A stretch of DNA of 64,000 nucleotides, taken from positions 6,644,001 to 6,708,000 of the forward strand of contig OX335665.1 in NCBI GenBank assembly GCA_946894095.1, read 5' to 3'. The notes under the pieces are model-generated. The model was not told where the DNA came from. It saw only the letters and a program-made list of their open reading frames with translations, and searched no databases. Numbering within the stretch: position 1 is the first letter of the stretch; every line of letters begins with the position of its first letter. Source of the DNA: Incurvaria masculella. Its lineage: Eukaryota > Arthropoda > Insecta > Lepidoptera > Incurvariidae. Below are positions 31,816-42,691 of the stretch, in pieces. The translations under genes were made by a program, and so were the position numbers.

Positions 31816-33595
31816 CTTTTGGGACTCTGCGGTACATCTAGCAACACATCCAACCGAGCTAGCTAACCACTTAGGCTAATGACAGTTGATGAGTTCAGTC
31901 AAGTAGGTACGCGATTTATCAGTCACAAGTTTGATAGTTCCGATCTAATATTAACTCAAAAACTTAACATACGTGACTAGTGTGATATCATTTAAAAATA
32001 TAACCTCAAAAAACATGAAACATATCTACTGAAGTACAGCCTCTGTACTCGTGTATCATATCTTTGCATTTTTATCGCTTTTTTCCATGTTATGCAATAT
32101 AATTGTGCAATTCAGATCAACAAATAACCAACAATCAATCAACAACAACTTTAAATAGTCACATGAAGACAAATCGAAAGGTTTCGCGTGTACAGCATAA
32201 TGTGATCATGTATGTTTCTTAAAATATGAAAATAAACGCCATTTTGTGGCAATAAACTGAACTGATGTACGGGTTAATGTGAATCACGTTTATTTCGATT
32301 TTAACATGATGTTGGACATGGATAATTGGATAAAGGGCAAAAACCACCGATTCTTGGGAGAAGGTCTCCCGGGAGAAGCTGTCATTCCATGAGCAAGAAA
32401 ACAGGTGACTGTGAATCACCGCTTTTCAATATTAACCTTGCAGGTGCGTTACTGATTTGACATCAGTAAATAAGTGTATCATTTTCAATGCAGCGCCCAT
32501 GCGCTTATAATTTAGGATGTCAACAATTTCATTTGCCAACCAATCGCAAAGTTTTGAGGTTATATTTTTAAATGTAACCAACGGAATAAACTATCATACG
32601 CGTCTACGGAAGGTAAAAAACCTACAATGTATCTCTCTAAAAGTTATATCCTATGAAACGGTGCATTACTAGATTTTTGCATTTTAAAAATAAGGTCGTT
32701 TTATTTATTTACATAAACTATGTAACAATGTGGGGTCCTCTTTGTTTGGCCATGATTGAACGTTTGGTTGTACACAGCAACTGAACACCCCTAAATTACA
32801 TATACTGAAAGCATGTTTTGAGTAATGACGTCAAATCTAGCGACATTTTTAACGACTTAAAAAGAACACATCAGTTATGTTTATATTAATGATCTCAGCT
32901 TACTTTCTCGGAGCTCGAACTATACGTATTCTATCTAATCACATTGATAAATGCGTTTTTTTAAATACCTAACCACGTTTTGTAATTTTATTGTTCGCTA
33001 TTCATCCCAACTCTATGAAAACGTATACACACATAAGCAATGAAATTGTGTTATGTCGAAATCCTATTATTTTTATTTTCATATTAACGAGATTCATGTT
33101 TGATGCATACGTGTTTGGTATTGAGGTCGAATTGCACCAACATCACCAAGTTATATTTAATAACCAATCATTTTTATTGGTAAGTAAAGTATACTTATTG
33201 ATAAACAACATGTATACTTAAATGACCGGTATTGTTAAAATACAATCAATTATTTATTTTTGACATTTATAAGCAAACAGATAGCAAGCTAATTCTTTTG
33301 AAGAAAAAAAGATAGTGTGAGCTTTTATCTAAAATTCAGTATTTATGGAGTTGTCAATTCAGTTTTCTCTCGACAAAGAGTTCGAAATGTGAACCGACAC
33401 AGAATGAATGTATGAATAAAGGGCATTTGCTTGTATGCTATCAGGATACAGCCGTGAGTTCGAAAATTGGCCAAGGCAATGTTGCCAGAATGAGAATTTC
33501 GTGATTAAAATTGTTTAATATTTTGGTATGCAAAATTTTTTACCCATACACCAAAATTGTATGTACCTTTTTGCTCCAAATATGCCAGGGATTAC
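31816..33595. other. No gene seen
   Basis: AT-rich intron-like DNA of the large minus-strand gene. I see no exon candidate and no repeat shared with the rest of the window. Confidence 0.4.
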
Positions 33596-33951
33596 CTGAG
33601 CTGCTAGTCCCAGTTGTCGCCTAACCTGGCGTTTACGGAACTTCGAAGTTCCGTAACAACGTCAAACTCCATACAAGTTTTTACTAGATATTCTGTGGTT
33701 TTACTTCTTCAAGCTGTCAAATTCAAATTTGGACTTCCGATTTGTACGAAAACGCGGAGTCGGCGTAAACGGCAACGTCGACGTATTTACGGCAACATTG
33801 AGCAAGCTGTCAAATCAAACTCGGACTCGCAAATGTTAGTTCGCTTAACGCCCACTGCACACGCTCTTAAATTTCTCCATACATTTGAAAACGCCAGTCT
33901 ATCGGTTTGCCGTTACGCCAATTAAGGTGACAGCCGGGACTACGGGCTCTG
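33596..33951. mobile_element. MITE family A copy
   Basis: GCTAGTCCCAGTTGTCGCCT at the left and GGTGACAGCCGGGACTACGG at the right are inverted. The orientation is opposite to 7257. It contains GGAACTTCGAAGTTCC. Confidence 0.85.
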
Positions 33952-34724
33952 GTAAGCGCTTGGACCATAGCACCCCGCATGACATTAATCGCTAAGTTAC
34001 ATTTATTGCTCGATAATATTTATTCCTTCATATTCATCGCTGAATTGCTGCTATGTGCAGAGATGTACTTTACAATAAATAAATTTAGCGATGTTGGTGC
34101 AAGTCGGCTAAATTGTTTAGAGAATTTAATTTCTCAAGCAGCATTATCCGTACACAAATTAAAGTAAAATGAGTATCTTTAGAATATAATCTTGTCGGGC
34201 TAGGTATTCGGAACTTGCCTTAACATACTACACATATATTCCTATCAATATTGCAATTTCGATACTTTTTTTAAATGAATGGAAGCACGTTCCTCGTGTA
34301 TTAAATTAAAAGGATAACTATATTGCCACACATTTTTACATCGGCAAATACTTAAGGGCGTGGTAAAAGCCGATTGCCTTCAGTTTGATTAGGACAAAAG
34401 TACGACACGACAAATTTCGATAATCCACGAAGTGAATATGTAGATTTATGATCTAGCTATAATATAAAGAATAAACTGGTAAACGCTGGTGCCTTGTGTT
34501 CACAAATTAGACAAATATCCATATTTTTTTATAAAAAAAAGTTTGAACACAGAATATGAGCGTCCGATATTTAACGTTATAGGTTTCAAATATGTATAGC
34601 TAGATCATCAATGCATCTTTCTTCTTTTTTTAATTCCAAAATAAGAAGTATTATTATTTTGAAAAATAGTAAAATATGGTTTCACTTACGCCCTTATGGA
34701 ACTTAATGCAACCAGGTGTTATCA

Positions 34725-34897
34725 CAGCCGTAGGGCCGAGTGCACGATAGGACAAAAATCAAAATCAATGTCAACGCATGATTAAACACGTCACTTCGTA
34801 TGGACAGTATGGAAGGAACTCAATGGGGTTCACTAAAAGTGACGTGTTTGAACATTGATCAACTCAAGCCGTCTCTTCGTGCAATCGGGGCTTATAG
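34725..34897. mobile_element. MITE family C, compact copy
   Basis: Contains GAGTGCACGATAGGAC, GATTAAACACGTCAC, AGTGACGTGTTTGAACATTG and GCCGTCTCTTCGTGCAATCG. Shares these with the split copy at 14628-15416. Confidence 0.7.
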
Positions 34898-35185
34898 AGG
34901 TTCCAAACTAACAGAACCACCTCAATCAAGAGCATTATCTAGCAAAGATACATAATTCCAAGCGAAAACATTATTGCATCCCGGCTAAGCATTTTCTATC
35001 ATTTATAATCAGACTCTACGCGGTCTTTCAAATGTATCTTTACAGTATTAAAATGTTCATATGTTCCAGTCCATTGGCCGAGCAGCGTCCGGTAAAAAGA
35101 AATAATTAAATTAGTTCAGGAGTGGTGTTTTTACATCTAAATAAAAGTATGTTTACACCGTGGTTGTGCATAGTATTTCTAGATA

Positions 35186-35378
35186 GTTTCCCCGTGCCGC
35201 ACTGGGCCGTCATGTTTCACCTCCAACGCCGGAGGTATAACGTCAGGATCACTTCAGTGCCCCGGAGTTACCTCCGATAGCCCGGCTCGCCAAACTGCAA
35301 CTGTAGTTATCGTTGACGATGCCTCTGGCGTTGGAAGCGAAATGTGTCGGACCAGTACAGAATCGCGCACCGGGAAAC
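35186..35378. mobile_element. MITE with about 50 bp inverted ends
   Basis: GTTTCCCCGTGCCGCACTGG ... CTCCAACGCCGGAGG is mirrored by CCTCTGGCGTTGGAAGCG ... GCGCACCGGGAAAC. GC-rich, noncoding, single copy here. Confidence 0.8.
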
Positions 35379-35689
35379 CCGAAAACTCCACAGATACCTA
35401 TTAACTTATAGTAATTTTAAGTAAACAAATTTACTACTTATAAAACTATATTCTTATTTCGAAGATGAATACGGTTATTTGAATAGATATTAGCAGCACA
35501 GCCAGAACATAACAGATAAAGCCCGTATGTACCACAAAGAGAACTTGTGCATAAAATAAGCGATTGGCGTGTTAGCAGCATGCTGTTAGTTATTGTAAGA
35601 CAAACCCGAGCATGCATGGTTATTGAAAGTATTTTTGATTCAAAATTAATTTAAAATTTTTGTCGAACAGAAAAAGAAGGCAAGATATA

Positions 35690-36610
35690 GCGATGTACAA
35701 TACCCTGCGTGTAATGTTTGAGCTACAGGCAATAGTTAAGTAGTGCAGCAATGTATGAGGGGAATTGTTGAGTGTAATGTGAAGTGACGTAAACAGTAGA
35801 GTACATACAGGCTCAGTGTATCTGAATAGTAGATTGTATTTCTCAGTGTAGTGTGAAGAGTGTGAAGTCTAAGTATGCCTTCCGACTGTCAGTTTTGACA
35901 TAAAATGTATGGAACGAATATAAAATTTGACAGTCAGAAGTTATAATTTGCCTAAGCCAAGCACGAGTAAGGTCTATGAATCTCAGCGTCAGTGGAGTGT
36001 AAGTATTCGTGTTGTATGGCTTGAAGAGTGAAGTGAAAGGGAATCCACCCCCCTTAAGTGTTGTGTGAAGAGTGAAGAGTATGCCTGAGTGTAGCATGAA
36101 GAGTAGTGTAAGGTTAAGTGTTATATGTAGAGTGGAATGTAAAGGTCAGTGTAGGGTTAAGGCGCTAAGGGCGGACGATAGTCGAAATCGGTGTGCATTT
36201 GAGACAGCAAGTTGGTGAGTGTTTAATTTTTTTTTTCCGATTCTTCTTCAAGGATAATGGCAATTACTGCCAATTCACACTGCGAAAATTCGGTCATTTT
36301 GTTAGATGGTTTGCTGGCTCCGCCCTACCGTCCCCTTGCCATTGCAGCTCCGTTGTAGCGTGCATACAAATCCCGTACGGGGCCCGCCCCAGCACGGGTC
36401 TCCCCGTGCCCGCCCCGTGCCGGCCCCAATCTAGCGTGAATCATCCTTAAGGATTAGTGTAGCGTGAATAGTAGAGTGTAAGATTAAGTGATATTTGAAG
36501 TGTGGGGTGCACGACAAAATGTAGCGTGAAGCCTGTCGTGAAGAGTGAAGTGTAAGTGTTAGTGTTGAGTGTAAGGTTGAGTGTTGCGGGAGGTGTGGTG
36601 TGTTCGACTC
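35690..36610. repeat. Degenerate tandem repeat (AGTGTAGTGTGAAGAGT type)
   Basis: Variants of AGTGTAGCGTGAAGAGTG and GTGTAAGGTTAAGTG recur many times without fixed period. Interruptions include a small foldback (35885-35940, TTTTGACATAAAATGTATGG) and a GC-rich patch with CCCGTGCC repeats (36290-36440). The exon at 36613 begins right after it. Confidence 0.7.
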
Positions 36611-36612
36611 AC

Positions 36613-36734
36613 CATCTCGCTGGTGAGACAGTTGATGGCGGCGGCGGTGCGCGCGGGCGGCGGGGGCGCGCGCGGCGAGCGAGACCGCGCGTCCACCGCC
36701 GGGGTGGCGCCCCGCGCCGGCGTCACGGGGAAAC
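36613..36734 (-). CDS. Internal exon of the large - strand gene
   Basis: On the minus strand TTGATCGCAG| and GAGATG|GTGAGT bound 122 bp, phase 1 in and phase 0 out. The peptide begins FPVTPARGATPAVDARSRS, has a PPPP run, and ends AAAINCLTSEM. The glycine codon formed at its start is completed by the exon at 37647. Pro/Ala/Arg-rich and probably disordered; the donor is a perfect consensus. The + strand frame across the same island is a shadow. Confidence 0.75.
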
Positions 36735-36923
36735 CTGCGATCAACACCATTGACGACTATCGCTCTCTATATATCCCTCTCTCTTCTATATACCTTTACC
36801 GATCTCTTTAACCATCAATATGCAATACTCTAGCAAGCCTAAGAAATCGCCAGTGATTCCAGATGTTCCCCAGCTACCAACGGTTTCCATAAAGCAAGGG
36901 AAGCTGCCATTCACAGCTTGGAG

Positions 36924-37093
36924 TGGCCCGTAACCTGGCGGTTAACGACTGTGGTCTCTTGCACCGATGACCACGGGTTCGAATCCCAATGTTTCTTTCT
37001 AAACCGAGTTTGAAATGTGCAATTTCGTTGCGAATGCGGGTCACTTCATGGGGTCAAAACCCATGTAGAACTGTAGGTTCTCTTCGATACTGT
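36924..37093 (+). mobile_element. SINE, tRNA-like head, 3' truncated
   Basis: The tRNA-like head has an exact B box GGTTCGAATCC, followed by the GTGCAATTTCGTTGCGAATG region seen in 27406-27817. It is truncated where the next SINE begins. Confidence 0.75.
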
Positions 37094-37095
37094 TT

Positions 37096-37464
37096 TTCAA
37101 ATTATTTTTTTATGTAACTGGACAAACTTATATCAGATATTAGCTTAACACACCACATGGGAACTAGGTGTCATGCCAGGACCTTCCTTTTATTGCTCGG
37201 TTACATTGAACTGGATGGAAAACACGGACAATTTTCATAGCCGCTTCGACAATCGATCATTCAATGCGATGGCACCAACCCGCACGGGATTAACCCTACC
37301 ACCTAGTAAGAAAGGGGGCCTACAGTTTTACGTGAAAACCGAAGCACGGCCAGCCTCAATGGTTGAAAATGGTCACCCATCCAGAACCCAACCGCGATCA
37401 GAGGTGCTTACCCAGCTTATCCATTCGCAAGGCGTCGCACCACTGTCTACCGAGGCTGACAAAC
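37096..37464 (-). mobile_element. SINE, 5S-like head, minus orientation
   Basis: Tail first on the + strand (TTTTTTTATGTAACTGGAC), then the common body and a decayed head with TGGATGGGTGACC read on the minus strand. Confidence 0.7.
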
Positions 37465-37646
37465 TACCACTGAATGGAAAGATATTCAAAGCGGTAATTA
37501 TGACCGACCGACTGCGTGAGCCCAGTGCTTCTTAGCAACTTTGCATTTAATACTTTGCAACATTTTAAAAATTGACAGATACAAGAGTTTGTATACACTA
37601 AATGGAGGAAAATAAACGAATGAACACAATGAATGGCATCACTGAC

Positions 37647-37741
37647 CCATTTCGCTGCAGCTGGACTCCGTGAAGCTGGGCGTGCCTTCCGTCCACGTGG
37701 GCGTGGAGCCCTCGCCCGACACCGGCGGTGTCCAGCACACA
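37647..37741 (-). CDS. Internal exon of the large - strand gene
   Basis: Minus-strand acceptor ACGGTTGCAG| and donor GAAATGG|GTCAGT bound 95 bp, phase 2 in and phase 1 out. The peptide is VCWTPPVSGEGSTPTW then TEGTPSFTESSCSEM. Phase joins 40049 upstream and 36734 downstream. The + strand is also open here between CTGCAG and a GT, but lacks phase partners. Ser/Thr/Pro-rich with several possible phosphorylation sites; family unknown. Confidence 0.75.
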
Positions 37742-37904
37742 CTGCAACCGTTGCAGGTTTCGTCAAAGGAGATCAACAAGTTGAGGGATAGAGACACAGT
37801 ACGGCGTGGCCATACTGAGCCAAGACAGGACACGAAGGCCATTCTATCCATCTTTTACGATATTATATATTTATTTATACAAACTATTATTCAATGTTGG
37901 TTAT

Positions 37905-38416
37905 CAGAGCCCGTAGTCACAGCTGTCACCTAAATTGGCGTTCACTGGCGTTTTCAAATGTCTGGAGAAATTGAAGAGTGAAATTGAACACGCAGTGGGC
38001 GTTAAGCGAACTAACATTTGCGAGTCTGAGTTTGATTTGACAGTTACTCAATGTTGCCATAAGCACGTCGACGTTGCCGTCGTCTGGGGTCTTCTGCACG
38101 GTTTGTGTGCAGGTACGGGCCTGAGGGTATCCCCTATTACCCGGACTGCTTCTCGGCATGCTCTGCAGTGCCGGTCCTTGGTCAGCCGCTATGAGCTAGC
38201 GGCGGGCTGGGCATCATTTCCACGAGCCATCGGGCAGGCCGTTTACGTCGACTCCGCGTTTTCATACAAATCGGAAGTCCGAGTTTGACTTTGACAGCTT
38301 GAAGAAGTAAAACCACAGAGTATCTAGTAAAAACTTGTATGCCGTTTGACGTTTTACGGAACTTCGAAGTTCCGTAAACGCCATTTTAGGTGACAGCTGG
38401 GACTGGCAGCTCAGAA
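37905..38416. mobile_element. MITE family A copy with an inner insertion
   Basis: The left end is CAGAGCCCGTAGTCAC; the right end carries GGTGACAGCTGGGACTGG. The copy is interrupted at 38080 by a 162 bp segment. Confidence 0.85.
38080..38241. mobile_element. 162 bp GC-rich insertion of unknown type
   Basis: Bounded by GCCG at 38076-38079 and 38238-38241, and absent from the other family A copies. It starts TCGTCTGGGGTCTTC and contains TATGAGCTAGCGGCGGG. No inverted ends and no recognised motif. Confidence 0.6.
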
Positions 38417-39004
38417 CTCATGTTATTTAATACGTTTGCTATGGTTCATTTAGTAGTTCACTTTGACATTTCTTTGTAATGTTAACAACATCAGTTGTTT
38501 AGTTTGCCTGAGGCTTAATCGGTCCTTTGCCTACCCACCTGGACGAAAACATTTACAGTTATCATAGTCTTTTGTTCTGTCAGTGCAATGACAAATAGTT
38601 TGCATTCTGTGCTAGGGCATGAGCTAACAAGATAGATTTGAAAGTCTTCACGACAAGACATTTAATGTGCATTGTTGGAAATCATCGAAAACATTAGTGC
38701 CACGTGTTTTTGGCCGTTCATCTTGGCAGTGCCAGCCGCATATTTTTGTAGATACATGTACATTCGAATCCTTTTGAAATGTGTTTATGAATGGGGATAA
38801 TACGCCTTCTGGCAGTTTCTTCCAAAGTTTTACTATTTATGTAAAGAGGAAGTGCGTCGTAAGGTTCGTAGGTTGATGTTTAATTATCAGGCCGTGCCCT
38901 TGAAGCTGAGTATTGTGCTTTCTTGCAAACCTAGTCATAGTGTCCGAATATATTATTGTATTTACTTGTGTTTTTTCTCCTATTATCGATAGTCATACTT
39001 AATA

Positions 39005-39349
39005 TTAAGGAGGTGTGTGCGCCAAAGTAGATGGCGCTACAGTCGTTCGTAGTTATTTCTGCTATAACTCCTTAAACTTAGGAAGTTATAAACTATAACT
39101 GTAGTGTTGAGTAAATTATTCGGTTATGTATTTAATCTCATTAAACAATTACAAAAATAAGCTGGAATTGTATAGATTATTCTGAGGATGTGTGCAAAAA
39201 GTTGCCATATACAATTAGCAACTTTTTGCACTTTCTCTCATAATGAATTCACAAATGAAAGCCTTTTTTACAAAGTAGATGTATAAGATTAATTACATAA
39301 CTGCTTAGTGTGTTCGCCACTATAGTTATGGATAGTAACACCCCCTTAA
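39005..39349. mobile_element. MITE family H, copy 1
   Basis: TTAAGGAGGTGTGTGCG at the left, with AGATGGCGCTACAGTCGTTC, and a right end of CCCCCTTAA. Internal AATTAGCAACTTTTTGCAC and CATAACTGCTTAGTGTGTTC recur in the copy at 40620-40923. Confidence 0.65.
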
Positions 39350-39510
39350 TGTTACAAGCAATGAAATTCATTTATTTACTCAAACAAGTACTAACAAATT
39401 GTATGTCAGTGAGTGGCAAATACTTCTGCTGACTTAGACTAAGTGGACGTTAATAAAAATCCAGCAAAGTTTCTTTGCTGCGATTGTCCAATTGGGTAAT
39501 GATAAAATAG

Positions 39511-39991
39511 TGTTACAAGCGCGTCATCTGCAAAGGCGTGGTGCTGCTGCAGCGTCGACGCGCGCGGTTTGGTCAACAGATGGCACTGCTTACATACTTC
39601 CATCGCGTGGGTGATTCGCCAGTGCTCGTGAAATATAAAAAAAAGTTTGGCGGACCTGACTGAGAGCAATTTCTGGAACGGTCGGGCGATTCCCAATGAA
39701 GATTGTTCTCGGCTGGCCCACCATGCGGGGGCGCCTAGAATTCAGTGGAGTTTTCTAGAAAGAAGCTCCACCCATATAAAGGGCGCCGGCAGTCAGTTTT
39801 TGGAAGCGAAACGAGCGACCACAAGTGTTAGTGAAGTGAACTAGCTCTTAGTGATACAGTTCAACAAGCTATATTGGGGAATTGGTGTTCTAAGCGACGC
39901 ATTTATGTTTCTTTTGTGAATTGTTTTAAATAAAGAAAAATTATCAACTTTTGGTGTTTTCTGCTCTAATCCACACCCTACCCGCGTAACA
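39511..39991 (+). mobile_element. Solo LTR, about 480 bp
   Basis: Begins TGTTACAAGCGCG and ends CGCGTAACA, an inverted TGTTAC/GTAACA pair. It contains a TATAAA box (39775-39780), a TCAGTT initiator-like site about 12 bp downstream and AATAAA (39929-39934), in the order expected of U3-R-U5. Flanks ATAG/ATAC allow a 4 bp target duplication with one change. No internal retroelement sequence remains. The end lies 58 bp from the neighbouring exon. Confidence 0.75.
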
Positions 39992-40048
39992 ATACGACAA
40001 TTCCGAGTGCAGTGTGCTGCCTACGGATGATGAAGAAGTAATGCGCAC

Positions 40049-40189
40049 CTCGTGTCGTGGCTGCGCGCGCCGCCGGTCGCCGGCGTGAGCGCCAGCGACG
40101 ACGCCGACGAGGCGGTGAGCACGGACGCCGCGGAGGAGGCGCCGCGCCGCGCGCCGCGCCCCACGCTCGCCGACGACGACGTCGTCGAC
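40049..40189 (-). CDS. Internal exon of the large - strand gene
   Basis: Minus-strand acceptor GGTGCGTTGCAG| and donor CACGAG|GTGCGC bound 141 bp, phase 2 in and out. The chosen frame reads STTSSSASVGRGARRG then ASVLTASSASSLALTP and ends SHDT. Joined to the exon at 41362 it forms one continuous Ser/Thr-rich stretch. Other frames give Arg-only or Asp/Val-rich sequence, so frame choice depends on phase matching. Confidence 0.7.
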
Positions 40190-40215
40190 CTGCAACGCAC
40201 CGCATTCTTGTGGTA

Positions 40216-40437
40216 ACTCATAGGAGGCGTCAAAGATGGCGCCACGGTCGTTCGTAGCTATCTCTGCTCTAATGGCTTATTTTTGTATTTGTTTAATTAT
40301 TTAAATACATAATCGAATAATGTGCTCGCCACTACAGTTACATTTCGTAACTTCGTATGTTTAAGGAGTTACAGCAGAAATAACTTCCAACGACTATGGC
40401 GCCATCTACTTCGACGCACACAACCCCTTAATGTGCT
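40216..40437. mobile_element. MITE family H, short copy
   Basis: AGGAGGCGTCAAAGATGGCG at the left is mirrored by CGCCATCTACTTCGACGCAC and CCCCTTAA at the right. CACTACAGTTACATTTCG lies in the middle. Confidence 0.65.
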
Positions 40438-40619
40438 CACCACCGCAGTTATGGTATGTAACTTCACAATTTCAAGGAATGGGGAGGACGGCGCAAAGCT
40501 TTACCACCAGATGGCGCCACATAAAACTATGCAAGCTATCACGTAGAGATTATGTTTACTCGCGAATCACAGACAATCACATTGTCCGTGTTTTACATCA
40601 ATTTCAAGGTAGCCATTTA

Positions 40620-40923
40620 CATGGACGCCCACTGCTGTGTTGTATTTAATCTCATAAAATAATAAAAAAAGCTGGAATTAATTCGATTATTTTGAGAATG
40701 CGTGCAAAATGTTGCCATCAACATTTAGCAACTTTTTGCGCTAATCCTCATATATAACTCACAAATGCCAGCCTATTTATACATTGTTTGATGACATTTA
40801 ATACACAACTGCTTAGTATTTTCGCCGATGCATTTGTAGTTTGTAACTTGGGGAGTTATAGCAGCTAAAGCAACGAACGACTGTGGCGCCATCTACATGA
40901 ACGCACACACTCCTTTAATATAA
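40620..40923. mobile_element. MITE family H, copy 3
   Basis: Shares TTTAATCTCATAAAATAAT, TTTAGCAACTTTTTGCGC and ACAACTGCTTAGTATTTTCG with 39120-39310. It ends GCGCACACACTCCTTTAA. Confidence 0.6.
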
Positions 40924-40970
40924 GAAACTTTGCATTGGCTGTAGACGTTCGGAAACCACGTAAATGCGTT

Positions 40971-41305
40971 CAGAGCCTGTAGTCCCAGTTGTCACCTAAA
41001 TTGGCGTTTACGGCAAACCGATCGACTGGCGTTTTCAAATGTATCGAGAAATTGAAGAGCGCGCGTAGTGGGCGTTAATCGAACTAACATCTGCGAGTCC
41101 GAGTTTGATTTGACAGCTTACTCAACGTTGCCGTAAATACGACGTATTTACGTTGCCGTTTACGCCGACTTCGCGTTTTCATACAAATCGGAAGTCCGAG
41201 TTTGACTTTGCTTGAAGAAGTAAAACCACAGAAAATCTAGTAAAAACTTGTATGGAGTTTGACGTTTTTTCGAGTTTTAGGTGACAACTGGGACTACAGG
41301 CTCTG
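40971..41305. mobile_element. MITE family A, best-preserved copy
   Basis: The termini CAGAGCCTGTAGTCCCAG and CTGGGACTACAGGCTCTG are exact inverses. It lies 57 bp downstream of the exon at 41362 in the intron. Confidence 0.9.
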
Positions 41306-41361
41306 GCTACACAAAACGAAACAAAAGAGCGAAAAGACAAAAGAGAGGCGATCGCACTCAC

Positions 41362-41482
41362 GTGGAGTTGGTGCGCGAGGTGCGGCAGGCGGCGGCGTGC
41401 GCCTGCGCGGCCGGCCCCGCCGCGCACGCCTCCTCGAACGGCGGCGGCGGCGTCGAGCAGCAGCTCGGCGGCGGCGCGCCTG
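41362..41482 (-). CDS. Internal exon of the large - strand gene (NAGNAG acceptor)
   Basis: The minus-strand acceptor GACGGCAG|CAG is a tandem NAGNAG site and the donor TCCAC|GTGAGTGCG is consensus. 121 bp, phase 1 in, phase 2 out. The peptide contains PPPSCCSTPPPPFEEACAAG and ends CRTSRTNST. Very GC-rich. Open + strand and other minus-strand frames exist across the island; the strand and frame were chosen from the donor and from phase agreement with 44017 and 40189. Confidence 0.7.
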
Positions 41483-42691
41483 CTGCCGTCACACGGACAC
41501 GCTCTAGCTTTACTAAGCGCGCGGGTGGGGGCAGCGGGTGGCAAGAGGGGGGGGGGGGGAGCGGGCGACTGACGCGACTGATAGTGAGGCTGAGATAAAT
41601 CGTAGTTACAGAAATTACATTTGCAATTTTCAGTTACGACTTTCCATCTAAGCATGAATGTCTATGGTGATGCCTCGCTTTATGGCGAAAAATTTTGACA
41701 AATAAACATAGTGCAACAGCCATCTTTGAGTTGTCGAAATACCATCAAAATGGTAAGCAATGAACAGCCCTGCTTGTTCATTGAATAATATGATTATGAT
41801 GAGAAATGGACGTAAACTCTACTGATTTTTTTTGCTTTGGGACTACATTTATGATTAATGGGAACAATATCGCAAGAAATAGCCAGCAAAAATGCACCGG
41901 TTGATGTGGCTATATTGCTGGATGCAAACCGACCAACGACTGGATCAAATTTTATTCCTGAATATATATAGGCCATAATGAAGACAAAATTGTGAAGATA
42001 ACAAAATGATACTAAAATGTATTCATGCAAGAAAGTGTTTTGAACTCATGATTGCAATCGTTGCTAAAGTCATAGCCTGCATTCGTTTCACAAAACCTTC
42101 AAAAAAAGAAGTAATCTATTTTGGATCTAGCATGATTTCGTTCACATGAAAAACAAAGGATCTATGTCGAGTAAAATAAGTAACTACTGATAAAGCTCGT
42201 GTAACATATAGCAAAACAGGTAAACAAAAATGAAAGCAAGCACAGTGAATCCAACTTCAAGTGCCTACTTCAGAATCAGTGCAAGTAAATATTAGGTTTG
42301 AACAGGAATATAAAGTCACAGGTAAAGATCAAACAAAACATAATATTTAAAAAAAACATCACCACAAATCAATTGCAAAATTCATATTGACTCATATCTA
42401 AAAACGTTAACAATAAATCTAACACTAAACCTACTGCTAGATTTGGACGGGTAAAAATGTTAATGCCGACAAAACATCAAGACGTGATTGCATCTACGAC
42501 ATTGAAAGTGACATAGATAAAATCTATTTAGAAATTTACAATACAAACTAATAATTTAATTCACATATGGAACCTATGGTTTCAATACAAATTTACATTT
42601 ACATATATAGTAAAAACACAATAAACACATGCTCTTGATTAAGTTAAATTTGATACAGAGCAAATGTAACCATATTTGCTTTTTTCCCAGT

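Noticed and set aside
37661..37756. + strand exon reading VKLGVPSVHVGVEPSPD between CTGCAG and a GT
   Set aside because: Tempting, but it has no phase partners on the + strand, whereas the minus-strand reading joins both neighbours in frame.
41179..41655. 158-codon minus-strand and 105-codon + strand frames over the GC island
   Set aside because: The consensus donor at 41362 and phase continuity select a different minus-strand frame; the long frames run into a MITE.
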